Shown here: in pieces, positions 48,230 to 57,138 of the stretch | Layout of the letters: every line of letters begins with the position of its first letter | How positions within the stretch are numbered: position 1 is the first letter of the stretch | Source of the DNA: Kaistia terrae | Lineage (GTDB): Bacteria > Pseudomonadota > Alphaproteobacteria > Rhizobiales > Kaistiaceae | DNA: 64,000 nt | Assembly (NCBI RefSeq): GCF_026344005.1 | Contig: NZ_JAPKNH010000004.1 | Span: 372,001 to 436,000, forward strand | Direction of reading: 5' to 3' | Notes under the pieces: model-generated | What the model saw: the letters and a program-made list of their open reading frames with translations, nothing else | Databases searched by the model: none | Told to the model about the DNA's origin: nothing | Program-made: the position numbers and the translations under genes

Positions 48230-49825
48230 ATGTCCGCCACCAACGCTGAACGCCTGGTCGTCAAGGGAGCCCTGGGCCCCCGTTTCGACGAGATCCTGAC
48301 GCCCGAGGCGCTTGCCTTCGTCGCCGAACTGCATGGCCGGTTCGACGCCAAGCGCCGCGCTCTGCTCGAATTCCGCAATGAGCGTCAGGTCTTCTTCGAC
48401 AATGGCGGGCTGCCGGACTTTCTGCCCGAGACCAAGGCGATCCGCGAGGGCGACTGGAAGGTCGCGCCGATCCCGGCCGACCTGCAGGACCGTCGCGTCG
48501 AGATCACCGGCCCGGTTGATCGCAAGATGATCGTCAACGCGCTGAATTCCGGCGCGAAGGTGTTCATGGCCGATTTCGAGGATGCGTCCTCGCCGGTCTG
48601 GGCCAACATGGTCGAAGGGCAGCTCAACCTGAAAGACCGTTGGGCCAACCAGATCGACTTCAACGACCCGCGCAACGGCAAGGACTACAAGCTCGGCCCC
48701 AACCCGGCCGTGCTGATCATCCGTCCGCGCGGCTGGCACCTGCCCGAGCGCCACATCACGTTCGACGGCGCGGCCGCCTCCGGCTCGCTGGTCGATTTCG
48801 GCCTCTACGTCTTCCATAATGCCAAGGCGGCGCTGGCGCAGGGCTCGGGCGCCTATTTCTACCTGCCGAAGACCGAGAGCCATCTGGAAGCCCGTCTCTG
48901 GAACGAGGTGTTCACCTTCGCAGAGCAGGAACTCGGCCTCACGCATGGCTCGATCAAGGCGACCGTGCTGATCGAGACTCTGCCGGCGGCCTTCGAGATG
49001 GACGAGATCATCTATGAGTTGAAGGACCACATGGCCGGCCTCAATTGCGGCCGCTGGGACTACATCTTCTCGTTCATCAAGACGCTGCGTAACAACAAGG
49101 CGTTCCTGCTGCCGGATCGCGGCCAGGTCGTCATGGGCAAGGCGTTCCTGCTCGCCTATTCGGAACTGCTGATCAAGACCTGCCACCGCCGCGGCGCCTT
49201 CGCCATGGGCGGCATGGCGGCGCAGATCCCGATCAAGAACAACCCGGAAGCGAACGCCGCTGCCTTCGCCAAGGTTCGCGCCGACAAGGAACGCGAGGCC
49301 AATGCCGGCCATGACGGCACCTGGGTCGCGCATCCGGATCTGGTGCCGGTCGCGATGGAAGTGTTCGATCGCCTGATGCCGACGCCGAACCAGCTGACGC
49401 GCCTGCGCAAAGAAGTTTCCTTCGGCCAGAAGGACATGCTCGCCATCCACGAGGGCACCCGGACGGAAGAAGGCCTGCGCCACAACATCCGCGTCGGCGT
49501 CCAGTATATCGAGGCGTGGCTGCGCGGCCGTGGCGCGGTGCCGATCTACAACCTCATGGAAGATGCGGCGACCGCCGAGATCAGCCGTGCGCAGATCTGG
49601 CAGCAGCTCAATTTCGAGGCGACGCTGGAAGACGGCCAGAAGGTGACGGAAGAGCTGTTCCGCCGTGCGCTGGCCGAGGAAATGGAAGTCGTGAAGGGCG
49701 AGGTCGGTCCGGACAATTACGCCGCCGGCCGCTTCCCGGAGGCGATCGAGCTGTTCGCGCAGCTCTCGACCGCCAAGACCTTCGAGGCGTTCCTGACCGT
49801 CCCGGCCTACAAGCTGATCGACTGA
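48230..49825 (+). CDS. aceB: Malate synthase A
   Basis: The 531-residue enzyme condenses glyoxylate with acetyl-CoA to malate. Family motifs: VFMADFEDASSPVWANMVEG, IRPRGWHLPERHITFDGAAA, YFYLPKTESHLEARLWNEVF, TVLIETLPAAFEMDEIIYEL, GLNCGRWDYIFSFIKTLRNN, with catalytic Arg and Asp in these blocks. The length fits form A (about 530), not form G (about 720). ATG 48230 follows GAGGAG. Together with glcDEF it completes glycolate to malate. No isocitrate lyase gene is in the window. Confidence 0.95.
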   Translation: MSATNAERLVVKGALGPRFDEILTPEALAFVAELHGRFDAKRRALLEFRNERQVFFDNGGLPDFLPETKAIREGDWKVAPIPADLQDRRVEITGPVDRKMIVNALNSGAKVFMADFEDASSPVWANMVEGQLNLKDRWANQIDFNDPRNGKDYKLGPNPAVLIIRPRGWHLPERHITFDGAAASGSLVDFGLYVFHNAKAALAQGSGAYFYLPKTESHLEARLWNEVFTFAEQELGLTHGSIKATVLIETLPAAFEMDEIIYELKDHMAGLNCGRWDYIFSFIKTLRNNKAFLLPDRGQVVMGKAFLLAYSELLIKTCHRRGAFAMGGMAAQIPIKNNPEANAAAFAKVRADKEREANAGHDGTWVAHPDLVPVAMEVFDRLMPTPNQLTRLRKEVSFGQKDMLAIHEGTRTEEGLRHNIRVGVQYIEAWLRGRGAVPIYNLMEDAATAEISRAQIWQQLNFEATLEDGQKVTEELFRRALAEEMEVVKGEVGPDNYAAGRFPEAIELFAQLSTAKTFEAFLTVPAYKLID

Positions 49826-49865
49826 TCCACGTCGATTGACGCGAACCTCGCGTTCAGCAAATATC

Positions 49866-49892
49866 GCGGCAGGCTGATGCAGCCTGCCGCTT
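49866..49892 (+). terminator. Terminator after aceB
   Basis: GCGGCAGGCT (49866-49875) and AGCCTGCCGC (49881-49890) form a perfect 10-bp stem with a 5-base loop, followed by TTGCG. 41 bp past the aceB stop. Confidence 0.7.
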
Positions 49893-50016
49893 GCGCCCCT
49901 TGGGGTATGGTGAATGTATCGGATGGAATGAACCTGATCCGTTGGCTCCGGCGAACGCCTCAGCAATGCAAGCACTGACGTGACTGCGTTCGCCCTGAGG
50001 CAAAGGAACAGGAAAC

Positions 50017-50577
50017 ATGCGCGATTTTCGCGATGCCAAATCCATGGCAAAGGCGCTTCGGGCCTCGATGGCCGAGCGCAATATCGAACTCTCCCACAGC
50101 GAAACGCTGGAGATTGTCGCCCGCCAGTTTGGCTATGACGACTGGAACATCCTGGCGGCCGAGATCGCTTCGCCACCGGCGGAAGCGGCCGGGACCGGCG
50201 ACCTGCAATTCAAGCAGATCATCCCGATCCTGCGGATCTTCGACATCGCCAAGGCGATGGAGTTTTATCGCGATTTCCTTGGCTTCGCGGTCGATTGGGA
50301 GCATCGCTACCATGAGGGCATGCCGCTCTATGCGCAGGTTTCGCGCGACGGCATGGTGCTGCATCTGAGCGAACATCACGGCGATGCCAGCCCAGGCTCG
50401 ACCGTCTTCGTCTGGATGCAGGGGATCGAGGCGTTTCACCGCGAGCTGAGCGACAAGAAATACGGCTACTCGCGCCCGGGACTGGAAAAGACCGGCTATG
50501 ACGCGCGGATGTTCGAAGTGCCGGATCCGTTCGGCAATCGCATCCGGTTCAATGAACGGGATGCCGTCGGCGGCTAG
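50017..50577 (+). CDS. Glyoxalase-superfamily protein with N-terminal helical domain
   Basis: The 186-residue protein has an N-terminal helical domain (about residues 1-55: KSMAKALRASMAERNIELSH, SETLEIVARQFGYDDWNILA) of the glyoxalase-related type. One VOC module follows (IPILRIFDIAKAMEFYRDFL ... RMFEVPDPFGNRIRFNERD). Members are sometimes annotated as bleomycin-resistance-like. AAAGGAACAGGAAAC precedes the ATG. A very strong terminator follows. Confidence 0.82.
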   Translation: MRDFRDAKSMAKALRASMAERNIELSHSETLEIVARQFGYDDWNILAAEIASPPAEAAGTGDLQFKQIIPILRIFDIAKAMEFYRDFLGFAVDWEHRYHEGMPLYAQVSRDGMVLHLSEHHGDASPGSTVFVWMQGIEAFHRELSDKKYGYSRPGLEKTGYDARMFEVPDPFGNRIRFNERDAVGG

Positions 50578-50601
50578 AGACTGCCTCGATATCAGCAGAA
50601 C

Positions 50602-50638
50602 AAAAGACCCATCCCGATCAATCGGGATGGGTCTTTTT
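50602..50638. terminator. Bidirectional rho-independent terminator
   Basis: AAAAGACCCATCCCGAT and ATCGGGATGGGTCTTTT form a perfect 17-bp stem with a 2-base spacer, flanked by A-run and T-run. It can stop both the glyoxalase gene and the convergent DHA2 exporter gene. Confidence 0.92.
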
Positions 50639-50642
50639 GCGT

Positions 50643-52142
50643 CTAGATCTCGACGGCGGTCGGGACGGGGTTTCGGCCGCCGCGCAGCGGGCGCTCTTCC
50701 ATGATCAGCAGCAGCACGAGCGAAATGCCGATGCAGATCGTTGCCGCGATGAAGACGCCGCTGAACGCACCGGCCAGCGAAATCCCGGCCTCTGCGGCTG
50801 CCGCGATCTTGGCCTCGACCGAGCCGCCTTCACCGCCGGAAATCGCGCCGAGGCCGCCCAGGAAGATCGCGCCGAAGGCCGCCACCAGGATGGCGCTGCC
50901 GAGCGAGCGCATGAAGTTGATCGTTGCCGTGGCCGTGCCGAGGTGATGCGCCTGGACGGCGTTCTGCGCCACGACGATTGTCACCGGGAACAGCGTGCCA
51001 AGACCCGCGCCGATGAAGGTCAGCAGCACCTCGATCGAGATAAGATCAAGCCGGCCCGCGAAAAGCGCAAGCACGCCGGTCAGGATCATCGCAACCGTAA
51101 GCCCGATCGTCGGCGAGCGCTTGTAGTGCTGCACGCGCGCCATCACGCGGCCGGAGAACTGGGCGCCGAACACCGTGCCGATCGAAAGCGGGATCAGCGC
51201 GAAACCAGATTCAGCCGCCGACAGATGCAGGACGGACTGGAAAAACAGCGGCATGTAGATCGAGAGGCCGACCATCGTGCCAATGCCGAAGAAGCCTGCG
51301 AGCGTCGCTGTCGCCACGACCTGATCGCGCAGCACACCGACCGGCAGGAAGGGCTCCGGCGCCGTCAGCACGCGGGTGACGAACAGACCCCAGGCCGCCG
51401 CCGAGGCGACGAGCAGGCTGACAATCTGCATCGAACTCCACGGATAGGAAACGCCACCCCAGCTGAGGGCGAGCAGCAGGAGGACAGCGGCCGCGACGAG
51501 CAGTACGGCGCCGATGACGTCGAGCTTGTGCGGCCGGTCGTTGCGCGGCAATTTCTTCAGCGCGTTGAAGGTCATGGCGAAGGCGATGAGGCCTAGCGGC
51601 AGGTTGATCCAGAAGATCACCGACCAGTGCAGCGCCTCGGAAAGCACGCCGCCCAGCACCGGGCCGGCGACGCTCGCCAGCGCAAACACGGCGCCGAAAT
51701 AGCCCATATATTTGGCGCGTTCCTTTGGGGAGATCGCGTCGCCGATGATGGTATGGGCGAGCGAGATCAGTCCACCGCCGCCCAGGCCCTGCAGGAAGCG
51801 GGCGAGGATCAACCCGGTCATGGTTGGCGCGATGGCGCAGGCGATCGAGCCGATGATGAAGATCACGATGGCGATCAGCAGCACGGTGCGGCGGCCGTGA
51901 ATGTCGCTAAGCTTGCCATAGAGCGGCGTGACGGCTGTCGCGGAGAGCAGGTAGGCTGTCACAACCCAGGCGATGTTCTGGAGATCGCCAAGCTCCCGAC
52001 CGATGGTCGGCAGGGCGGTCGCAACGATCGTCTGGTCGAGAGCTGCAAGGAACATCGCCAGCATGACGCCAAGAATGATCGAGCGGATGGTCGCGTGGTC
52101 GAGCGGAGCCGGGCCGGAACGCGGGGAAACGGTAGCATCCAT
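50643..52142 (-). CDS. DHA2-family MFS multidrug exporter (14 helices)
   Basis: The 499-residue protein has the DHA2 layout. Helix 1 contains LDQTIVATALPTIGRELGDL (motif D1), the loop motif A is YGKLSDIHGRRTVLLIAIVI, and motif C is ALASVAGPVLGGVLSEALHW. 14 membrane segments are expected from the hydrophobicity. It exports drugs by proton exchange. The short helical insert in the middle and Gly-rich helices match QacA/EmrB-type pumps. The gap to the second exporter gene upstream is 151 bp; the two may be co-transcribed with emrA. Confidence 0.9.
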   Translation of the reverse strand: MDATVSPRSGPAPLDHATIRSIILGVMLAMFLAALDQTIVATALPTIGRELGDLQNIAWVVTAYLLSATAVTPLYGKLSDIHGRRTVLLIAIVIFIIGSIACAIAPTMTGLILARFLQGLGGGGLISLAHTIIGDAISPKERAKYMGYFGAVFALASVAGPVLGGVLSEALHWSVIFWINLPLGLIAFAMTFNALKKLPRNDRPHKLDVIGAVLLVAAAVLLLLALSWGGVSYPWSSMQIVSLLVASAAAWGLFVTRVLTAPEPFLPVGVLRDQVVATATLAGFFGIGTMVGLSIYMPLFFQSVLHLSAAESGFALIPLSIGTVFGAQFSGRVMARVQHYKRSPTIGLTVAMILTGVLALFAGRLDLISIEVLLTFIGAGLGTLFPVTIVVAQNAVQAHHLGTATATINFMRSLGSAILVAAFGAIFLGGLGAISGGEGGSVEAKIAAAAEAGISLAGAFSGVFIAATICIGISLVLLLIMEERPLRGGRNPVPTAVEI

Positions 52143-52293
52143 GGAAAAATCGCCAATGTGATTGTGCGCCGGCCGGGGGTGGGCCGGGAAAAAGACGCCT
52201 GATGAATCGGGTTCAGCAAGGGCGGCTAATACTAGCGCCGTTGCCTCTGGATCTCAATGCGAGCGCGGTGGAGTACCGTGCCCGCCGCGGAGG

Positions 52294-53862
52294 TTAGTGG
52301 CCGCCACCGGCGCCGGCCGGGGCTGGCTGGGGCTTGCGGGCGAGCGGCACCAGCAGCACGATCGCCGCGAAGATGATGGCGAGCACCAGGAAGACGTCGG
52401 AGAAGGCCATCACCAACGCTTCGCGCTTGACCGACAGGGTCAGCGTCTTGATCGCCGCGATATTGGCATCGCTGCCCAATGTCGCGGAGAAGCCCTTGGT
52501 CATCACGTCGAGGCGCTCGGTTGCCGCCTCGCGGCCCCACTGCACCTGCTCATGCAGGCGCGTGATGTGCAGGTCCCAGCGGTTGTTGAGGATCGTCGTG
52601 ATGACGGCAAGGCCGACGGCGCCGCCGAGATTTCGGGTCAGGTTGAACAGGCCGGAAGCGTTCTTCATCCGCTCGGGCGGCAGCGTGCCGAGTGCCAGCA
52701 TCGACACCGGCATCATCGAGGTCATCAACGCGACGCCGCGCATGGCCTGCGGAATGAACAGTTCGTTGAAGGCCCAATCCTTGGTGATCGGCACCAATTC
52801 GAGGCAGGACAGCGCGAACAGCGACAGGCCGAACGCCATCATGTAGCGCGGGTCCATCTTCTGGCCGAGCCGGCCGACGATCGGCGCCGTCATCATCATG
52901 AACAGGCCGGTGACGAACATCGTCTCGCCGATCTGCAGTGAATCGTAGCCGCGTACCCGGGCCAGATAGACCGGATAGAGGTAGACCAGACCGTAGAGGC
53001 CGACGCCGAGCATGAAGGAGAACAGCGCGCCGGTCGCGAAATTGCGGTTGTTGAAGGCGCGGACATCGACGATCGGCTCTTCCGCGCGGAGGACGCGCCA
53101 GAAGAACAGAGCGCCGGCGACGATCGTTACGACCGCCAGGATCGCGATTGTTTCGTCCTGGAACCAGTCATTGGCCGAGCCTTCTTCCAGCACATATTCG
53201 AGGCTGCCGAGGAAGGCCGCGAGCGTGATCAGGCCGAGATAGTCAAACTTCTGCAGCAGCTTGAAATTGGGCTTGTCCCAATCGACGAAGGCCAGCACGC
53301 CGATCGTGACGCAGATGCCGGGAATGACGTTGACCAGAAACAGCCAGTGCCACGAGAAGATGTTGGTGAGATAGCCACCGATCGTCGGGCCGACCGTTGG
53401 GGCCAGCGTCGCGATCAGGCCGACAATTGCCGAAACCATGGCGCGGCGGTTCGGCGGGAAGATCGTGAAGGCCGCCGCGAAGACCGCCGGAATCATGCCG
53501 CCGCCGATAAAGCCCTGCGCGGCGCGCCAGGCGATCATTTCGCCAATTGACGAGGAACTGGCGCAGCCGATCGAGGTGATGGTGAAGCCGCCGGCCGCGA
53601 TGGCGAACAGATAGCGCGTTGACAGCGCGCGGCCGAGGAAGCCCGATAGCGGGATCATGATGATCTCGGCAATCAGATACGCCGTCTGGACCCAGGAGAT
53701 TTCCTGCGCGCTGGCGGAAAGGCCGGCCTGGATCTCGGTCAGCGACGACGAGACGATCTGGATGTCGAGGATCGCCATGAACATGCCGACGGCCATGGCG
53801 ACGAAGCCAAGCGTACGGCGGGGCGTCATCTCGGGCAGAGCGTTTGGTTGCGGACCGGCCAT
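52294..53862 (-). CDS. EmrB-type MFS multidrug exporter
   Basis: The 522-residue protein has EmrB marks: MAVGMFMAILDIQIVSSSLT with the DHA2 D1 motif, WVQTAYLIAEIIMIPLSGFL, a motif-A-like loop (GRALSTRYLF), motif C in IATLAPTVGPTIGGYLTNIF, and 14 hydrophobic segments. A Pro/Ala/Gly-rich short tail ends it. It forms an inner-membrane pump with the EmrA-like adaptor encoded 162 bp upstream. A divergent TetR gene with a clear palindromic operator controls the set. Confidence 0.92.
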   Translation of the reverse strand: MAGPQPNALPEMTPRRTLGFVAMAVGMFMAILDIQIVSSSLTEIQAGLSASAQEISWVQTAYLIAEIIMIPLSGFLGRALSTRYLFAIAAGGFTITSIGCASSSSIGEMIAWRAAQGFIGGGMIPAVFAAAFTIFPPNRRAMVSAIVGLIATLAPTVGPTIGGYLTNIFSWHWLFLVNVIPGICVTIGVLAFVDWDKPNFKLLQKFDYLGLITLAAFLGSLEYVLEEGSANDWFQDETIAILAVVTIVAGALFFWRVLRAEEPIVDVRAFNNRNFATGALFSFMLGVGLYGLVYLYPVYLARVRGYDSLQIGETMFVTGLFMMMTAPIVGRLGQKMDPRYMMAFGLSLFALSCLELVPITKDWAFNELFIPQAMRGVALMTSMMPVSMLALGTLPPERMKNASGLFNLTRNLGGAVGLAVITTILNNRWDLHITRLHEQVQWGREAATERLDVMTKGFSATLGSDANIAAIKTLTLSVKREALVMAFSDVFLVLAIIFAAIVLLVPLARKPQPAPAGAGGGH

Positions 53863-54024
53863 GATCGTCTCCTGGGGCTATGCCCCTAAAAAGCGCCAGT
53901 TGCGAAGCTCTGGCGGCACGGCCGTGCGCGACGGTCGGGTTCGACGAGAGGGGAGTGGGTGGCCGGTAGGGACGGCATGCCCAGTTCCCCTCTCGAAGCG
54001 CTCTCCCGAGGGAGAGAAGCTGGA

Positions 54025-55263
54025 TCAGTTGTTCGCAGCGACCGCGCCATCGCCGGTGCGGCTGTCGATCTCGACAACCACGGAGAGTCCGGGACGGAGA
54101 TTGCCTTTCGCCGCTTCCGAAGCGGGGATGCGGATGCGAACCGGCACGCGCTGCGTGATCTTGGTAAAGTTGCCGGTCGCGTTGTCGGCCGGCAGCAGGC
54201 TGAAGACAGCGCCCGAAGCCGGAGCGACGCTCTCCACCGTGCCTTCGATCGTGGCATCGGAATAGGCATCGACGCTGACGGTCGCGCTGGCTCCGGGCCG
54301 GATCCGGCCAAGCTGCGTTTCCTTATAGTTGGCGTCGACATAGACATCCTGCAGCGGCACGACCGCCAGCAGGCGCTGGCCGGTGGCAACATATTCGCCC
54401 GGATCGACGGCGCGGTTGCCGACGACGCCGTCGAACGGTGCGCGGATGACCATGTGGTCGAGGTCGAGCTTCTTCTGGTCGAGCGTCGTCTGATATTGGT
54501 CGAGCGCTCGCTCGGCTTCGACGCGCTGCGCCTGCATGACGGCGACATTGGCCTCGGCCGTGGTCAGGCCTGCCTTGGCCGATTCAACGGCCGCCGCGGT
54601 CTTGTCCTTGGTCGCCTGGGCCTGCTGCAGCGACTGCTGCGACGCGAACTGATTTTTTGCAAGCGTAGACGCGCGAGCGAGATCGGCGACGGCGAGCTCC
54701 GCGTCGGCATTGGCGGAGGCGATCGACGTTCTGGCCTGCTCGACGCCGGCTTGGCCGGCCTCGATCTGCTTGTCGATCCGGGCGACGGCAGCCTGCTGGG
54801 CCGCGATCTGGTTCTCGGCCGCGGTGACGGCGAGCTTTTGATCGGAATCGTCCAGATAGACCAGCGGATCGCCACTCTTCACCGCTGAATTGTTGGCGAT
54901 GGCGACCTTGGTAACGTAGCCGGAAAGCCTTGGCGCGACGGTCGAGGTATCGGCGCCGACATAGGCGTCGTCCGTCGAGACCATGAAACGGCCGACGGTC
55001 CACCATTCGTGGCCGAAATAGGCGCCTGCCGCGATGGCCACAGCCGCAACCGTCAGAAGAAGAAACCGCCGCCGCCCGCCGCGCTTGGCCGGGGGTACAG
55101 CAATCGCAGGCTTGGCAGTGCCGCTCTCGCCGGGCGCGGAGGGCCGCTCGGCAAGGGGTGTCGCCGGCGACGGCGGTGTTGCTTCGGTTTTCCTCAGCTG
55201 GATCGGCTCCAGCTCGGAAACGCCGGTATCGTCAGGGGTCTCGACAAGTGCGACCTTTGCCAT
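54025..55263 (-). CDS. EmrA-type membrane fusion protein
   Basis: The 412-residue adaptor has a Pro-rich cytoplasmic N-terminus and a membrane helix at about residues 65-88 (FLLLTVAAVAIAAGAYFGHE). The lipoyl half VSTDDAYVGADTSTVAPRLS-GYVTKVAI is followed by a long helical hairpin rich in Ala/Gln, the second lipoyl half (IRAPFDGVVGNRAVDPGEYV), and barrel strands. This matches EmrA, which links EmrB to an outer-membrane channel. ATG 55263 was chosen; the longer frame adds 11 residues overlapping the operator. Confidence 0.92.
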   Translation of the reverse strand: MAKVALVETPDDTGVSELEPIQLRKTEATPPSPATPLAERPSAPGESGTAKPAIAVPPAKRGGRRRFLLLTVAAVAIAAGAYFGHEWWTVGRFMVSTDDAYVGADTSTVAPRLSGYVTKVAIANNSAVKSGDPLVYLDDSDQKLAVTAAENQIAAQQAAVARIDKQIEAGQAGVEQARTSIASANADAELAVADLARASTLAKNQFASQQSLQQAQATKDKTAAAVESAKAGLTTAEANVAVMQAQRVEAERALDQYQTTLDQKKLDLDHMVIRAPFDGVVGNRAVDPGEYVATGQRLLAVVPLQDVYVDANYKETQLGRIRPGASATVSVDAYSDATIEGTVESVAPASGAVFSLLPADNATGNFTKITQRVPVRIRIPASEAAKGNLRPGLSVVVEIDSRTGDGAVAANN

Positions 55264-55297
55264 GACTCGTGTCCTGTCCTTCAGCCCCGAAAGCATT

Positions 55298-55318
55298 TTG
55301 ACCGAACGGTTCGGTCAA
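55298..55318. promoter_or_regulatory. TetR operator 1 (perfect palindrome)
   Basis: TTGACCGAAC-G-GTTCGGTCAA: a perfect 10+1+10 inverted repeat 35 bp upstream of emrA and divergent from the TetR gene. Confidence 0.8.
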
Positions 55319-55358
55319 CGGCGCTTGAATTAGGCTCATTGACTGTTTAAATCAAGAT

Positions 55359-55379
55359 CGAACTGAACGGTTCGGTCAA
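55359..55379. promoter_or_regulatory. TetR operator 2 (half-perfect)
   Basis: GTTCGGTCAA (55370-55379) repeats the right arm of operator 1; the left arm CGAACTGAAC is partly degenerate. It is centred 61 bp from operator 1, close to six helical turns. Confidence 0.6.
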
Positions 55380-55507
55380 AAAATCGTGCGCCGCAACATG
55401 AAGGCCGGTCCGGTTGGTTTGGTCGCCGCTTCTTGGTAATTTCGAATTGGACAAAGGTGGTCCCTGACTCGCAACAGCGGGAGCGCCTGCAAAAAGGGAG
55501 AAATGTT

Positions 55508-56170
55508 GTGTCATTCGTCGACGCTACCCGTGAGGCCGAAGAGGTCGGAGCGGGGCAGGATTCGCGAAAGCGCGAGCAGATCATGCGCGGCGCGAGTCAG
55601 GTCTTTCTGGAGAAGGGCTTTGATGCGGCGAGCATGAACGACATCGCCCGTGCGGCCGGCGTCTCGAAAGGCACGCTCTATGTCTACTTTGCCAATAAGG
55701 AACGGCTGTTCGTCGAACTGATTTCGACCGAGAAGCGCGAGGAAGTTTTCCGGATCGTCTCGCTCGATTTCGAAAATCACGACGTCGAGGCGGTCCTGAA
55801 GAAGTTTGGCCGCGAACTCTGCGCGATATTGACCAAGCCCTATTACATCAAGGCGATGCGGTCGGTGTTCTCGATCATCAACCGGATGCCGGAAGTGGGC
55901 GTCGAGTTCTATTCGAACGGTCCGCTGCTGTGCACGGAACTGCTTGCCAAATATCTGAACGCACAGACCCAGGCGGGCGTCCTGGAGACAGATGATCCGT
56001 TGCTCGCGGCCCAGCAGTTCGTTGAACTGTCGCAGAGTGGCGTCATGCGCAGCGTCTTGTTCGGCGTTATCGATACGCCGAGCCCGGAAGAGATCGGACG
56101 TCGCGTCGATAGTGCCGTCAAGATTTTCATGAAGTCCTACAAGGCGCCGCAGTCGGCCTTGGTCAACTGA
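55508..56170 (+). CDS. TetR-family repressor of the emrAB-like genes
   Basis: The 220-residue protein has the TetR N-terminal domain: REQIMRGASQVFLEKGFDAA, then SMNDIARAAGVSKGTLYVYF-ANKERLFVELIS (helix-turn-helix). The helical ligand domain includes KPYYIKAMRSVFSIINRMPE. GTG 55508 follows GGGAGAAATGTT; the longer frame from 55433 has no family character. Divergent emrA and two palindromic operators make it the likely repressor. Its ligand is unknown. It ends beside an intergenic repeat at 56172. Confidence 0.9.
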   Translation: MSFVDATREAEEVGAGQDSRKREQIMRGASQVFLEKGFDAASMNDIARAAGVSKGTLYVYFANKERLFVELISTEKREEVFRIVSLDFENHDVEAVLKKFGRELCAILTKPYYIKAMRSVFSIINRMPEVGVEFYSNGPLLCTELLAKYLNAQTQAGVLETDDPLLAAQQFVELSQSGVMRSVLFGVIDTPSPEEIGRRVDSAVKIFMKSYKAPQSALVN

Positions 56171-56171
56171 G

Positions 56172-56272
56172 AGAGCCGCTCATCGTTTCATGAAAACGCT
56201 GAACGGCTCTAACTCTTTGTCTTTTCGAGCTTTCTTCGCGTGTAGCAATAACCCGCTCCGCTCGAAAACGCC
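56172..56272. repeat. Intergenic repeat with hairpin, copy A
   Basis: AGAGCCG ... CGGCTCT (56172-56178 and 56204-56210) forms a stem with inner TCA/TGA and CGTTT/AAACG pairing. The 3' part, GAACGGCTCTAACTCTTTGT followed by TTCTTCGCG, closely matches the sequence after the DUF3563-like gene at 63629. Such modular elements are common between genes in Hyphomicrobiales. It separates convergent tetR and the L,D-transpeptidase gene. Confidence 0.6.
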
Positions 56273-56893
56273 CTAACGGACGACGACCTTCGTTCCGACG
56301 GGAACGCGGCTGTAGAGATCGCTCACATCCGCATTGACCATGCGAATGCAGCCAGACGACACATTGTGGCCGATCGTCCAGGGTTCGCTGGTGCCGTGGA
56401 TCCGGAAGATCGTGTCGTTGCCGCCCTTGTAGAGATACATGGCGCGGGCGCCGAGCGGGTTCTTTGGGCCGCCTTCCATGTAGGCGGGGAGGATGCGACC
56501 CTTGGCGCGTTCGCGGGCCCGCATGGAGGCCGGCGGCGTCCAGCCCGGCCATTCGGCCTTGCGCCCGATCTTGACGTTGCCCTGCCAGCCAAAGCCCTCG
56601 CGGCCGACGCCCACGCCATAGCGAAGCGCCTTGCCGTTGCCCTCGACGAGATAGAGATACTTCTCGTTCGAATGGATGATGATGGTGCCGGGCTTCTCGC
56701 TCGTATTGTAGCGGACACGCTGGCGCTGGTACTTGGCGGGCAGCGAAGCGCCGGGGCCGGAAGCTCGCACTCCGAAATTGTCGCTGGGCTGGAAGAGCTT
56801 CTGGAAGAAGTTCTCGGCCTGTGCGCTGCCACCCGCGGTCAGTGAAACTGCTCCGGCGATGAGCGAAGCGGCTAAGGCGCGTTTCAGATTCAT
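56273..56893 (-). CDS. L,D-transpeptidase (YkuD/ErfK family)
   Basis: The 206-residue protein has a signal peptide (MNLKRALAASLIAGAVSLTA). The YkuD domain starts near GTIIIHSNEKYLYLVEGNGK, with RIHGTSEPWTIGHNVSSGCI-RMVN, where the His and the nucleophilic Cys of the H...SxGCxR motif lie. It acts in the periplasm, making 3-3 cross-links in peptidoglycan or anchoring proteins; Hyphomicrobiales use many such enzymes. The divergent ABC exporter gene shares the upstream region with a CRP-type palindrome. Confidence 0.92.
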   Translation of the reverse strand: MNLKRALAASLIAGAVSLTAGGSAQAENFFQKLFQPSDNFGVRASGPGASLPAKYQRQRVRYNTSEKPGTIIIHSNEKYLYLVEGNGKALRYGVGVGREGFGWQGNVKIGRKAEWPGWTPPASMRARERAKGRILPAYMEGGPKNPLGARAMYLYKGGNDTIFRIHGTSEPWTIGHNVSSGCIRMVNADVSDLYSRVPVGTKVVVR

Positions 56894-57002
56894 AGGGTCC
56901 CCCGTTCAGCCAATCGCGCCGTGTCGGCGCGGTTCTCGAAAAATCTACGATAGAATCGCAGTTCTGCCACGGCAACCAGCGTGCGAATCACGGGGCCGTG
57001 AT

Positions 57003-57018
57003 TGTGATCGCGATCACA
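57003..57018. promoter_or_regulatory. CRP-type palindrome
   Basis: TGTGATCG-CGATCACA: a perfect 16-bp inverted repeat with the TGTGA-N6-TCACA consensus. It lies 110 bp upstream of the L,D-transpeptidase and 121 bp upstream of the ABC exporter. Confidence 0.6.
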
Positions 57019-57138
57019 GTGGCTTCATTCTCCCGGCAGGCGATTAAGGTTCGGTAACGCCACGGCCATCTTGCCGTCAGGTGATCCCCGCAATAGTGGT
57101 CGGCGGACAGGGTCGGCCTGTGCTGGTTGGAGAGTTCT

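Noticed and set aside
50637-51596. A 319-codon plus-strand frame opposite the DHA2 exporter gene
   Set aside because: Arg/Asp/His/Gln-rich antisense shadow. The minus strand has 14 membrane helices and family motifs.
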